From Nitrospira sp. (GTDB lineage Bacteria > Nitrospirota > Nitrospiria > Nitrospirales > Nitrospiraceae): DNA of 64,000 nt. Of the stretch, positions 1-7,913 are shown piece by piece. The stretch is taken from NCBI GenBank assembly GCA_029194675.1, contig JARFXP010000002.1:1054001-1118000 (forward strand). Reading direction: 5' to 3'. The notes under the pieces are model-generated. The model searched no databases. It was not told the DNA's origin and worked only from the letters and a program-made list of their open reading frames with translations. The translations under genes and the position numbers were made by a program. Within the stretch, counting starts at the first letter, position 1; every line of letters starts with the position of its first letter.

Positions 1-886
1 TGAAATGAACCGTGTCGTGCCGTGGGCGGACCTGGTGGCGGCCATTGAGCCGGTCTATCCCAAGGCCGAAGGCCCCGGGCGGCCACCGGTGGGCGTCGAG
101 CGCATGCTGCGCCTCCATTGTCTGCAACAGTGGTTCAACCTGTCGGATCCGGCCGTGGAAGAGGCGCTGGACGACTCACGGGCGATGCGGCAGTTCGTGG
201 GCATTGATCTGGGCCGCGAGCCCGTGCCCGATGAAACGACGATCTGCAAGTTTCGGCATCTCTTGGAAGCCCACCAACTGGGCGAGCGGCTCTTTGCACG
301 GATCGGCGCGTATCTGGCAACCCACGGCATAAAAGTCAGTCGCGGGACCATCGTGGATGCCACCATCATCAGTGCGCCCAGTTCAACCAAGAATCGCCAG
401 AAGGCGCGGGATCCGGAGATGCATCAGACGAAGAAGGGCAATCAGTGGTACTTCGGCATGAAAGCGCATATCGGTGTGGACAGCCAGACCAAGCTGATTC
501 ATTCAGTGGCCGCGACTGCCGCGAATGTGCATGACAGCCAGGGGTTACCGAAGTTGCTGCATGGACAGGAGACGCGGGTGGGGGGCGATGCCGCGTATAG
601 CGGGCAGCGCGACGTGATTCGACACCACGCCCCCAGGGCTAAGAGCTTTGTGCAGACTAAAGCGCATCGCCATCGGCCCCTGAGTGAGACCGAGCGGGCC
701 CGGAACCGCACGAAGTCGAAGGTGCGGGCGAAAGTCGAACATGCGTTCTTGGTGATCAAGCAGATCTTCGGGTGGGCCAACGTCCGCTACCGGGGGTTGG
801 CGAAGAACACCCACTGGCTGTTCATCAGTTGCGGCTTGGCGAATCTCTATGTGACGCGCCGGCAGCTGCTGGCGGAAGCCTCGTGA
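1..886 (+). CDS. IS5-family transposase (5' end outside window)
   Basis: DDE transposase that cuts and joins the IS ends. The visible part matches residues 26-319 of the complete copy at 5657-6616. It shows the DUF772-like N-terminal helical region and an RNase-H-like catalytic core. In full-length numbering the likely acidic triad is Asp144 (TIVDATIIS), Asp221 (GGDAAYSG) and Glu271 (VRAKVEHAF, followed by the lysine and arginine typical of the family). An in-frame ATG at 5 exists, but the protein of the intact copy begins 26 residues earlier, so the real start is outside the window. It is likely functional. Confidence 0.93.
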   Translation, partial: EMNRVVPWADLVAAIEPVYPKAEGPGRPPVGVERMLRLHCLQQWFNLSDPAVEEALDDSRAMRQFVGIDLGREPVPDETTICKFRHLLEAHQLGERLFARIGAYLATHGIKVSRGTIVDATIISAPSSTKNRQKARDPEMHQTKKGNQWYFGMKAHIGVDSQTKLIHSVAATAANVHDSQGLPKLLHGQETRVGGDAAYSGQRDVIRHHAPRAKSFVQTKAHRHRPLSETERARNRTKSKVRAKVEHAFLVIKQIFGWANVRYRGLAKNTHWLFISCGLANLYVTRRQLLAEAS

Positions 887-1037
887 GCCCGTGTGCGAAC
901 GGAGTCATGGGCAGCCTGACAGAGCGGGCGAGCCCCGAGAAAGACGATCCCGGACCAGCGGATTCCCACCTGATGGCCAGTAGTGATTCCCCCAGGGACA
1001 GATTGCTTCGTGCAACTGTGAATTAATCAGACGTTCC
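1..1037 (+). mobile_element. IS5-family insertion sequence, copy 1 (left end outside window)
   Basis: This is the visible 1037 bases of an IS whose right terminal repeat lies at 1020-1037 and is followed by CTAG at 1038-1041, the usual 4-bp target of this IS5 subgroup. It reads as the reverse complement of 5506-6542 in every stretch I compared, so the two copies are probably very recent. The left end is missing because the window starts inside the transposase gene. The insertion abuts the restriction-endonuclease-like gene at 1044 and has apparently removed its 5' end. Confidence 0.93.
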
Positions 1038-1043
1038 CTAGCG

Positions 1044-1622
1044 ATGCAACATGATCTGATTGCTCGGGAGGAGTTGGATAAAGGTATTGTCAAGAAGCGA
1101 TTAGCTGAGGAGCAGAACCGAGTTGTGCAAGAACGATCAAGAAAGCTGGAAGCTCTTCGGAAATCATTTAACTCTGCTGTTGTTTCATCAAATCGCCAAG
1201 AAGCCGGGTATTCTCTTGAAGATATCCTGAAGGATCTGTTTGCTTTATTTGAGGTCGAATATCGCAAGCCATTTAGAACGGTGACCCAGCAGATTGATGG
1301 ACACTTCAGCTTCCAAGGTTTTGATTACCTTGTGGAAGCCAAATGGCGGCAGAACCAACCTGTAGAGCAAGAGCTTGGCGCCTTTAAGCATAAGATAGAT
1401 GGCAAGCTGGAAAGCACACGAGGATTCTTTGTTTCGATACCAGGCTTCCGAGAGGAAGTTATCGCTCAATTTAATGGACGGGGAGCTAATGTGATCCTAA
1501 TAGACGGGCGCGATTTAGTACACATTCTTGAAGGTCGGATTGATCTTCGCGATGCCCTTAAAAGAAAAATTGAGAAGGCTGCGCAGGAGGGAATTGTTTT
1601 CGCTCCTCTGTACGAAGGGTAA
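1044..1622 (+). pseudogene. Restriction-endonuclease-like (Mrr/PD-(D/E)XK) protein, 5'-truncated by the IS
   Basis: The 192-residue reading frame opens two bases after the IS target CTAG with no ribosome-binding site, so its true start was probably lost. Residues 1-50 are a charged helix. Residues 55-160 form a PD-(D/E)XK nuclease core: Glu60 in YSLED, Asp85 in QIDG and Glu98-x-Lys100 in VEAKW fit the catalytic D-(E)xK signature. Proteins of this family act as stand-alone or type IV-like DNA nucleases. The domain looks intact, so a shortened protein could still be made if transcription enters from the IS. The function is inferred from the fold only. Confidence 0.7.
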
Positions 1623-1804
1623 CTGTTTGTCTCGGGAACGGTGGAGTTGGATTTGCATAAGTCGATTCGATAGTCGCTTGTCTCTAAGAACAGTGTTCTA
1701 TGGCCGAAGTGCTCGTATCAGAACGTCAGCCGCGGAAGAGGTCGTGGATCTGACCGATCGGCTTGAGGCGGTGATCCGTAAGACGAAGATGCAGCTAAAA
1801 AAGG
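1623..1804. other. Short decayed stretch, no supported gene
   Basis: The stretch between the nuclease fragment and the CopG-like frame has only short frames. One ends at 1815 with a helical, charged tail (VVDLTDRLEAVIRKTK) that may be a gene remnant, but I do not recognise it. Confidence 0.3.
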
Positions 1805-2092
1805 ATGGGGTCTGATCTTGAACTGTGCCTATGCTTCTCTGATGCAACTCCACAGCTTGTGGCTTCACACGATTCCACGGCGTATGTCGACTACACCAAG
1901 GGACGCCGCCTGTTATTCCCGCATCTGAAACCGTCGACGGAAACCATTTCCCTTCGGCTGCCCAAGTCGCCGCTCGACCAACTCGAGACCTTGGCCAACA
2001 AGCGCGATGTACCGTATCACCCCCCCTTGAAGCTGTTTGTCCTTGAACGCGTGCAGGCTGAACTTCGCCCGCGACCTGCCAAGACTTCGTGA
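1805..2092 (+). pseudogene. CopG-family antitoxin remnant
   Basis: Residues 22-90 of this 95-residue frame match the ribbon-helix-helix CopG antitoxin type paired with BrnT-like toxins: the HDST-YVDY segment, FPHLKPSTETISLRLP, and ANKRDVPY before the second helix. The normal N-terminus (about 20 residues before HDST) is replaced by unrelated sequence, and the expected YQSLLKLF reads YHPPLKLF next to a run of seven Cs, which suggests decay. No BrnT-like toxin was found on either side. It is either an orphan or a broken remnant of a toxin-antitoxin pair. Confidence 0.6.
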
Positions 2093-2194
2093 CGTTGGCC
2101 CGATGCTCACGCCTAGAAGGCGAGCAATCACCGGCGATCTCGAAGCCGCTTTGTATTCAGTTCGATGATGAACGAGGGTGTGTGAAGGCCGGGC

Positions 2195-2881
2195 CTATCG
2201 CCGTAGGAAGGCGATCCAGCGCCACAGGTTCAACAGACTGGCGAGGGACGCCGCGACGTAGGTCAGCGCGGCTGCGGTGAGAATGCTGCGAGCCCCCTGC
2301 TCATCTTCAGGCGACAGATACTGGCCCTGCCGGAGGACGGGAAGGGCACGCTTGAAGCTGGCGTCCCACTCGACGGGAAGCGTGAGGAGATGGACCAGCG
2401 TGGAGATTCCCATCGTCGCCATTCCGGCCATCATGACGACCACACTCGCGACCGGCGTTCGAGCCACGGCCGCCGCGACCGGAATCCCCATCATCAGAAC
2501 CGCTCCGACCTTTTCCGCGCCCTGCGCGACCCGTACGAGCTTGGTGCGCTCTGCGAGCGGCTGGTAACCCAGGTGATCTTGAATGGCATGCCCGACCTCG
2601 TGGGCAGCGATCGTAATTGCCGTGAGAGATTTCCCATCGAAGATAGCAGGCGTCAGGCGAACCGCTTTGATGACAGGATCGTAGTGGTCGCCGGTCTCGG
2701 TCGGTTCGACTTTGATGTGCTGCAGGTCGAACCGATTGAGCAGATGCCGGGCCAATTCTCCCCCGGTTCCTGGAAAGTCGGCACGGGGCGCACTATGCTT
2801 GGCAAACACCCGCCTGGTCCAGAGTTGCGGCCCAACAAGGACCAGGCCGACGACGATCAAGAATAGGACGAGACGCACCAT
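2195..2881 (-). CDS. Membrane zinc metallopeptidase, YugP-like
   Basis: A 228-residue neutral zinc metallopeptidase of the YugP family. A transmembrane helix lies at about residues 4-20. The zinc site HEVGH is at 94-98, followed by QDHLGYQPL. Two more hydrophobic helices lie at about 125-165 and one near the C-terminus (about 200-220). The start at 2881 is chosen because GAGGAG lies about 8 bases upstream and the protein then begins with the first membrane helix. The longer upstream frame lacks such support. The substrate is unknown, and membrane-protein turnover is only a guess. Confidence 0.85.
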   Translation of the reverse strand: MVRLVLFLIVVGLVLVGPQLWTRRVFAKHSAPRADFPGTGGELARHLLNRFDLQHIKVEPTETGDHYDPVIKAVRLTPAIFDGKSLTAITIAAHEVGHAIQDHLGYQPLAERTKLVRVAQGAEKVGAVLMMGIPVAAAVARTPVASVVVMMAGMATMGISTLVHLLTLPVEWDASFKRALPVLRQGQYLSPEDEQGARSILTAAALTYVAASLASLLNLWRWIAFLRR

Positions 2882-3080
2882 GGATCTTGATCTCCTCACA
2901 ACGCTTGTCGGCCGAAGCACCCGGCCAAGGCTCTGGGCCAACACGGTTGTGGGATGAGCTCCCTCTTCATACAGGCTAACACAATTGAAGACAGGAACCG
3001 AAAATTTGGCTACAATTCCCTCCCATAGAGAGATGAACGAGTTCCTTTTACCCATGCACTGATGATAGGAATTGTTCTCT

Positions 3081-3311
3081 ATGCCTGATCGGTCCGATTT
3101 TAGCTTTTTCGAGTCGCTCACCGGTGACCACCGTCGACGGTTCTACGAAGACCATCGGTTGCTCGCGCTGTTCATGATTCTCATCTTGTTGCTGGCGCCA
3201 TTTGCCGGGCTCTATGTGACGGGCCTGCTCGGATCGGTGGTCGGCGTGCTGTTGTCTGTCGCTGCCTATTATCTGACGCCCCCTCTCTGGATCATGCTCG
3301 ATCTCCAATAG
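3081..3311 (+). CDS. Small two-helix membrane protein
   Basis: A 76-residue protein with a polar head (about residues 1-24, FFESLTGDHRRRFYEDHR) and two hydrophobic segments at about 27-48 and 50-70. I chose the ATG at 3081, 9 bases after an in-frame TTG, because AGGA lies at a workable distance. It lies 75 bases upstream of the reductase gene on the same strand and could be co-transcribed with it. I do not recognise the family. Confidence 0.55.
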   Translation: MPDRSDFSFFESLTGDHRRRFYEDHRLLALFMILILLLAPFAGLYVTGLLGSVVGVLLSVAAYYLTPPLWIMLDLQ

Positions 3312-3386
3312 CCCCATCGCGTCAGAGGGGTTCTGGAGGCAGAAAAAGTAGACCGGACCTTCTTTGAATGGCCATAGGGGCGAAGC

Positions 3387-4577
3387 ATGAACCGCATCTA
3401 TGACGTCATTGTGGTCGGCAGTGGACCGGCCGGGTCTTGCACGGCATGGCGGCTGGCGAAGGCGGGAGTGTCGGTCGCCGTACTCGAGAAAGCTGCGCTG
3501 CCGCGGTACAAGACCTGTGGTGGCGGGATCGTTGGACGGGCCATGAACGCGTTACCACTGGATGTGCGCCACGTGGTCGAACAGGACTGTCATACGGCGC
3601 GGTTAAATTTTCTCGATGCAGGACTGTCTTTCACAACGCATCGACCGACTCCCATCGTCTCGATGACAATGCGAGACCAATTCGACTATGCCCTGCTTTC
3701 CGCTGCTCAAGAATCCGGAGCTGCCGTTCATCAACGCTGCGCCGTAGAAGACGTCTTGTTCCACGGCGATTTTGTCATGCTCGTCACCAACGGAGGCGCG
3801 ATGCAGGCCAAGTTTGTCGTGGCAGCCGACGGGGCGCTCAGCACGGTCGTGCGAAAAATGAGTCTGGTAGACGGGCACATCCTGATTCCGGCGCTTGAGT
3901 ACGAAGTGACGGTTCCTCATAACCGGTTGGACGCATTTCACGGCACAGCGAGATTTGATTTTGGATTGCTCGCCCACGGGTATGCCTGGGCCTTTCCCAA
4001 GAAAAATCATCTGTCGATCGGTGTGCTGTCGATGGTCGAACGTGGAAGCGATCTCAAGCGGCCAATGGTGCGCTATCTCGACCTGCTCGGCTGTGGTTCC
4101 GTCACGCAGGTCGCGCGTCAGGGGTTTGTCATTCCCATCCGACCACGAGGACAGTTCGTCGAGAAGCGCATCCTGTTGATCGGAGATGCCGCAGGCTTTG
4201 CCGATCCTGTCACCGGGGAAGGCATCTCGTTCGCCGTTCGAAGCGGCCTGATGGCAGCCCAATCGTTGATTGACGGGCATCTGGAAGAGGAGCCTGTACG
4301 ACAGGTGTATACCAGTTCACTGACTGAAACGATCCTTCCTGAACTGCAAAGAGGACGATTGCTGGCCCGACTGCTGTACGATTTTCCGCGCACCAAATCC
4401 TGGGCGTTTTCTCAACTGGGGCAGCGCCTCTGTGAAGCGGTGACGGACGTGATGGCCGGGAAGAGGCAGTATCAAGACTTGTCGCTCAAGCCACGAACCC
4501 TTCTCCGGCTGCTATCGCCAAAATGGTTGCGGAACTCCGCCCACAGGCCTGCTCGGCCACGCGATGATCGAGCCTGA
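3387..4577 (+). CDS. Geranylgeranyl reductase family FAD-dependent oxidoreductase
   Basis: A 396-residue flavoprotein. The N-terminal dinucleotide-binding motif GSGPAGSCTA lies at about residues 12-21. The YKTCGGGI segment near residue 46 is typical of the geranylgeranyl reductase family, and the second FAD motif GDAAGFADPVTGEGI is near residue 265. Members saturate isoprenoid chains (chlorophyll side chain, archaeal-type lipids, quinones) or act on other polyprenyl substrates. No pigment or isoprenoid genes are nearby, so the substrate cannot be named. The length is normal for the family. Confidence 0.85.
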   Translation: MNRIYDVIVVGSGPAGSCTAWRLAKAGVSVAVLEKAALPRYKTCGGGIVGRAMNALPLDVRHVVEQDCHTARLNFLDAGLSFTTHRPTPIVSMTMRDQFDYALLSAAQESGAAVHQRCAVEDVLFHGDFVMLVTNGGAMQAKFVVAADGALSTVVRKMSLVDGHILIPALEYEVTVPHNRLDAFHGTARFDFGLLAHGYAWAFPKKNHLSIGVLSMVERGSDLKRPMVRYLDLLGCGSVTQVARQGFVIPIRPRGQFVEKRILLIGDAAGFADPVTGEGISFAVRSGLMAAQSLIDGHLEEEPVRQVYTSSLTETILPELQRGRLLARLLYDFPRTKSWAFSQLGQRLCEAVTDVMAGKRQYQDLSLKPRTLLRLLSPKWLRNSAHRPARPRDDRA

Positions 4578-4592
4578 CAGAGGGTCGAGCAG

Positions 4593-4615
4593 GGACGGGA
4601 AGTTTTGTCCTGTCC
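4593..4615. terminator. Stem-loop between convergent genes
   Basis: GGACGGGA (4593-4600) pairs with TCCTGTCC (4608-4615) through eight base pairs including one G-U, with a 7-base loop containing TTTT. It sits between the converging reductase and beta-barrel genes, where a bidirectional terminator is expected. There is no clean T-run after the stem. Confidence 0.4.
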
Positions 4616-4621
4616 TTGGAA

Positions 4622-5350
4622 TCAGAAGCGCACTGACAGCCCCGCGATGACGTGATGCGAGTCATAAGTGGTCTTGAATGTTTCAGTGGCGGGGGCCGGC
4701 TGGTTGTTCTGATAGTCCAATTGGGTGGTGAAGTGCGTGAAGCGATATTGCGCGAACGCCCCGATTCGTTTCGTGATCATGACGGTTGCTCCGGCGTCGA
4801 CTTTGGCGCCGACGGAAACGTCGGTAGAGCTTTGTCCGCCCGGCTGAACAAACGTGTTTTGACCAGCGTAGGTAATGAACAGCGTAGGTCCGGCGGCAAT
4901 ATACGGCTGCACACGCCCATGGACGAATTGTTCATCTCGAAGGAGCGGGAGCCGTAGACGGAGCACGTCGAAGCCGATTCCCCATGCCGGCAAGCTCCAA
5001 TTGGCATCTACCGTGGTGTTGCCTCCGGTACCGGTCACGCCAACCTGTTGTCCCGGGGGCGTCTTGAGGTCGAAGAAGAAGACATCCAACCCGAATCCAA
5101 GCCAGTCCATCTTCCTCTTATCCAGCCAGTACCCCCCACGGCCACCGGCCGTCCAAGTGTTGTGTACGTTGAGGTCCTGGTAGGTCGTCGTGGTCCCTAA
5201 CGTGCTGGTCACGGTCAAGTCCGCGTTTTCGGTCCAGACGGCCCCCGCGTAGGCATCAACATACCATTCAGCTGATCCGTCCGTTGGGCATACCAGAAGC
5301 CCCACATACAGCGCGAGACCAAGAAGGCCGATGATCTTTCGATTGATCAT
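4622..5350 (-). CDS. Outer-membrane beta-barrel protein
   Basis: A 242-residue secreted protein. The signal peptide spans about residues 1-28 (hydrophobic core GLLGLALYVGLLVC). It is followed by alternating polar/aromatic strands (WYVDAYAGAVW, GGRGGYWL, FAQYRFTHF) and ends with HHVIAGLSVRF, whose final Phe is the usual outer-membrane insertion signal. This fits an OmpA/OmpW-like eight-strand barrel. The start at 5350 has GGGGGAG about 8 bases upstream, whereas an upstream in-frame ATG would spoil the signal peptide. The role is unknown. Confidence 0.82.
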   Translation of the reverse strand: MINRKIIGLLGLALYVGLLVCPTDGSAEWYVDAYAGAVWTENADLTVTSTLGTTTTYQDLNVHNTWTAGGRGGYWLDKRKMDWLGFGLDVFFFDLKTPPGQQVGVTGTGGNTTVDANWSLPAWGIGFDVLRLRLPLLRDEQFVHGRVQPYIAAGPTLFITYAGQNTFVQPGGQSSTDVSVGAKVDAGATVMITKRIGAFAQYRFTHFTTQLDYQNNQPAPATETFKTTYDSHHVIAGLSVRF

Positions 5351-5505
5351 GATCGTGCTCCCCCTGTGAGTAAATCCTCTTGGCCACAATTACATACCGA
5401 TAGCAGTTTCTTGGCCAGCACTATTCAATTTTTTGAACGTGGTTTATGACACGATAGGCGCGTTGTGGCCAGTTTCGCTGAGTGACACAGCAACCGGAGC
5501 CCTAG

Positions 5506-5523
5506 GGAACGTCTGATTAATTC
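5506..5523. repeat. Terminal inverted repeat, IS copy 2 (transposase 3' side)
   Basis: This 18-base IS end pairs with 6669-6686, with mismatches at positions 5 and 14. The same end occurs at 1020-1037 in copy 1. Confidence 0.9.
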
Positions 5524-5656
5524 ACAGTTGCACGAAGCAATCTGTCCCTGGGGGAATCACTACTGGCCATCAGGTGGGAATCCGCTGGTCCGGGATCGTC
5601 TTTCTCGGGGCTCGCCCGCTCTGTCAGGCTGCCCATGACTCCGTTCGCACACGGGC

Positions 5657-6616
5657 TCACGAGGCTTCCGCCAGCAGCTGCCGGCGCGTCACATAGAGAT
5701 TCGCCAAGCCGCAACTGATGAACAGCCAGTGGGTGTTCTTCGCCAACCCCCGGTAGCGGACGTTGGCCCACCCGAAGATCTGCTTGATCACCAAGAACGC
5801 ATGTTCGACTTTCGCCCGCACCTTCGACTTCGTGCGGTTCCGGGCCCGCTCGGTCTCACTCAGGGGCCGATGGCGATGCGCTTTAGTCTGCACAAAGCTC
5901 TTAGCCCTGGGGGCGTGGTGTCGAATCACGTCGCGCTGCCCGCTATACGCGGCATCGCCCCCCACCCGCGTCTCCTGTCCATGCAGCAACTTCGGTAACC
6001 CCTGGCTGTCATGCACATTCGCGGCAGTCGCGGCCACTGAATGAATCAGCTTGGTCTGGCTGTCCACACCGATATGCGCTTTCATGCCGAAGTACCACTG
6101 ATTGCCCTTCTTCGTCTGATGCATCTCCGGATCCCGCGCCTTCTGGCGATTCTTGGTTGAACTGGGCGCACTGATGATGGTGGCATCCACGATGGTCCCG
6201 CGACTGACTTTTATGCCGTGGGTTGCCAGATACGCGCCGATCCGTGCAAAGAGCCGCTCGCCCAGTTGGTGGGCTTCCAAGAGATGCCGAAACTTGCAGA
6301 TCGTCGTTTCATCGGGCACGGGCTCGCGGCCCAGATCAATGCCCACGAACTGCCGCATCGCCCGTGAGTCGTCCAGCGCCTCTTCCACGGCCGGATCCGA
6401 CAGGTTGAACCACTGTTGCAGACAATGGAGGCGCAGCATGCGCTCGACGCCCACCGGTGGCCGCCCGGGGCCTTCGGCCTTGGGATAGACCGGCTCAATG
6501 GCCGCCACCAGGTCCGCCCACGGCACGACACGGTTCATTTCATCCAGGAACTGCTCGCGGCGAGTGGGCTTGCGATACGGTTCAAACGTGACCTCGGCAA
6601 ATGTCTGCTGTTGCAT
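5657..6616 (-). CDS. IS5-family transposase (complete)
   Basis: A 319-residue DDE transposase, full length for the group. Residues 1-110 carry the DUF772-like DNA-binding region (GRPPVGVERMLRLHCLQQW). The catalytic core has Asp144, Asp221 and Glu271. There are no stops or frameshifts, so the element is probably still mobile. GGAGG lies about 7 bases upstream of the ATG at 6616. About 130 bases of non-coding IS sequence separate the stop from the right end. Confidence 0.95.
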   Translation of the reverse strand: MQQQTFAEVTFEPYRKPTRREQFLDEMNRVVPWADLVAAIEPVYPKAEGPGRPPVGVERMLRLHCLQQWFNLSDPAVEEALDDSRAMRQFVGIDLGREPVPDETTICKFRHLLEAHQLGERLFARIGAYLATHGIKVSRGTIVDATIISAPSSTKNRQKARDPEMHQTKKGNQWYFGMKAHIGVDSQTKLIHSVAATAANVHDSQGLPKLLHGQETRVGGDAAYSGQRDVIRHHAPRAKSFVQTKAHRHRPLSETERARNRTKSKVRAKVEHAFLVIKQIFGWANVRYRGLAKNTHWLFISCGLANLYVTRRQLLAEAS

Positions 6617-6668
6617 CGGATGCGCCTCCCGTTCAGTGCTGCGCTATCCGTAGCACATCTCGCGAGGA

Positions 6669-6686
6669 GAATAAATCAGACCTTCC
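6669..6686. repeat. Terminal inverted repeat, IS copy 2 (transposase 5' side)
   Basis: The outer 18 bases on the transposase promoter side, adjacent to CTAG at 6687-6690. The matching end of copy 1 is outside the window. Confidence 0.9.
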
Positions 6687-6782
6687 CTAGCCGGGTGGCT
6701 TTCCAATCGCGGTCCAGTGCGGTATCCTCCCGGGACGCATGAACGAGAGGAGCCTTGACTGAGCTTCAAGATTTTCTCCTGC

Positions 6783-7778
6783 GTGTCCCGCATGTTTGGT
6801 AGATCTTCGAATCACGTTGCCGGCTGTCTACTTGTAACGTGTAGTGGACTCTGGACTGGATGCAGCACCACCCCTGTGGCTCAATCTGACCGTGACCGAG
6901 AGTCACAGACCGTGTTCCATCAGTTGGCCGGTCTGGAGGTCGCGTCGGATCGTTTGTACCAGGCGGTCGCGGACCAAGCCGATGTTGTGGGGTTCAGCCA
7001 CCAGTTGGAGGTCGAGTCTGACCTTGCCGATCCGTTCACTTCATCAGAGATGGAGCGCATCGCGCAGTCGTTTGTGCGTTCGCTCAAAGTCATGCTGTTC
7101 GATCTGGCCCCGGCCAATTTCTGGGAGCACCATCTCGCGCAATACTATGCCTCAACATTGTCGGCTCCAGAAGCCAGGCGGTTGGTCAGGAGATATGGCA
7201 GCGAGCTCCTCACCCCGACGTCCAGGGTGCAGGAACTTCGTTGGAATTTTGTGACGCACCGCCTGCCGGACCTTTTGCCGGTGGTGCGGGCACAGTCACA
7301 GCGGCTCCACATCTCGAATGAGGCGATGGCACCGACGCTCTTGCCGGGAGACCATGTAATTGCGCATAGGGCTGCGTATCATGCAGCCGAACCTCAGCGC
7401 GGAGATATAGTCGTCTATCGCTATCCGGACGAGAATGGAACGCTCTTTCTCCACCGCGTGATCGGGGTTCCCGGCGATCGGATCGATATTCGTGATCAGG
7501 TGGTCTCTGTGAACGAAGAAGCCGTCGCCGAATCCTATGTGCAACATACGGACCGATCCAGTATGGTCGGAAACGTCCGTGATAACCTCGGGCCTATGAT
7601 CGTGTCTCCCGACGCCTATTTTGTTCTGGGTGACAACCGGGAAGAGAGTCTGGATAGTCGCTTCTTGGGACCCGTCAGCAAGGAGCACATTCTAGGGCAG
7701 GTGCGGTTCATCTACTGGTCGGTTGATCCCAGCACGAGGACTCCTCGTTGGGATCGTCTCAATCAACCGGTGCAGTGA
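6783..7778 (+). CDS. Signal-peptidase-I-like lipoprotein lacking the catalytic serine
   Basis: A 331-residue protein in two parts. It starts with a lipoprotein signal (LWTGC, lipid Cys27). Residues about 35-165 are helical and resemble DUF2059-type domains (FWEHHLAQYYAS). Residues about 170-325 are a signal peptidase S26 fold: box B reads ISNEAMAPTL with Ala181 where the serine nucleophile belongs, the box D region FLHRVIGVPGD has His224 in place of the usual lysine, and box E GDNREESLDSR is at about 283-293. The fold is therefore kept but the nucleophile is absent, suggesting a non-proteolytic role. The start is uncertain: GTG 6783 or ATG 6792, neither with a good ribosome site. Confidence 0.8.
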   Translation: MSRMFGRSSNHVAGCLLVTCSGLWTGCSTTPVAQSDRDRESQTVFHQLAGLEVASDRLYQAVADQADVVGFSHQLEVESDLADPFTSSEMERIAQSFVRSLKVMLFDLAPANFWEHHLAQYYASTLSAPEARRLVRRYGSELLTPTSRVQELRWNFVTHRLPDLLPVVRAQSQRLHISNEAMAPTLLPGDHVIAHRAAYHAAEPQRGDIVVYRYPDENGTLFLHRVIGVPGDRIDIRDQVVSVNEEAVAESYVQHTDRSSMVGNVRDNLGPMIVSPDAYFVLGDNREESLDSRFLGPVSKEHILGQVRFIYWSVDPSTRTPRWDRLNQPVQ

Positions 7779-7913
7779 TTGTGGCATGGAGGCCTAGCAC
7801 GAGATAGATGACACCACTAATCCCAGTGGATCATATCCGACGCTGCCTTGTCGCAATGGTTCAAGATGCTGGCGCTTGCCATAGTGTCTATGACGCCTAT
7901 TGACGTCACCTGA

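Larger units (their letters stand above)
5502..6690 (-). mobile_element. IS5-family insertion sequence, copy 2 (complete) with CTAG target duplication
   Basis: The complete element is 1181 bases (5506-6686), flanked on both sides by CTAG (5502-5505 and 6687-6690). The imperfect terminal repeats at 5506-5523 and 6669-6686 agree at 16 of 18 positions and begin GGAA-GTCTGATT, as in the IS5 group. One transposase gene fills it. Having its own target duplication, this copy entered as a single insertion rather than as one arm of a composite transposon. Confidence 0.95.

Noticed and set aside
772-1026. 84-residue reading frame in the IS tail (also at 5517-5771)
   Set aside because: It overlaps the transposase 3' end in another frame and is present only as part of the IS; no ribosome site or recognisable domain.
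2389-2866. 158-residue rightward frame opposite the YugP-like gene
   Set aside because: Arg/His-rich antisense shadow of a clear metallopeptidase gene.
3603-4280. 225-residue frame opposite the reductase gene
   Set aside because: Antisense shadow of the conserved flavoprotein, with no recognisable domain.
1-6690. Composite transposon made of the two IS copies
   Set aside because: Copy 2 has its own CTAG duplication, so it inserted alone; the outer flank of copy 1 is not visible.
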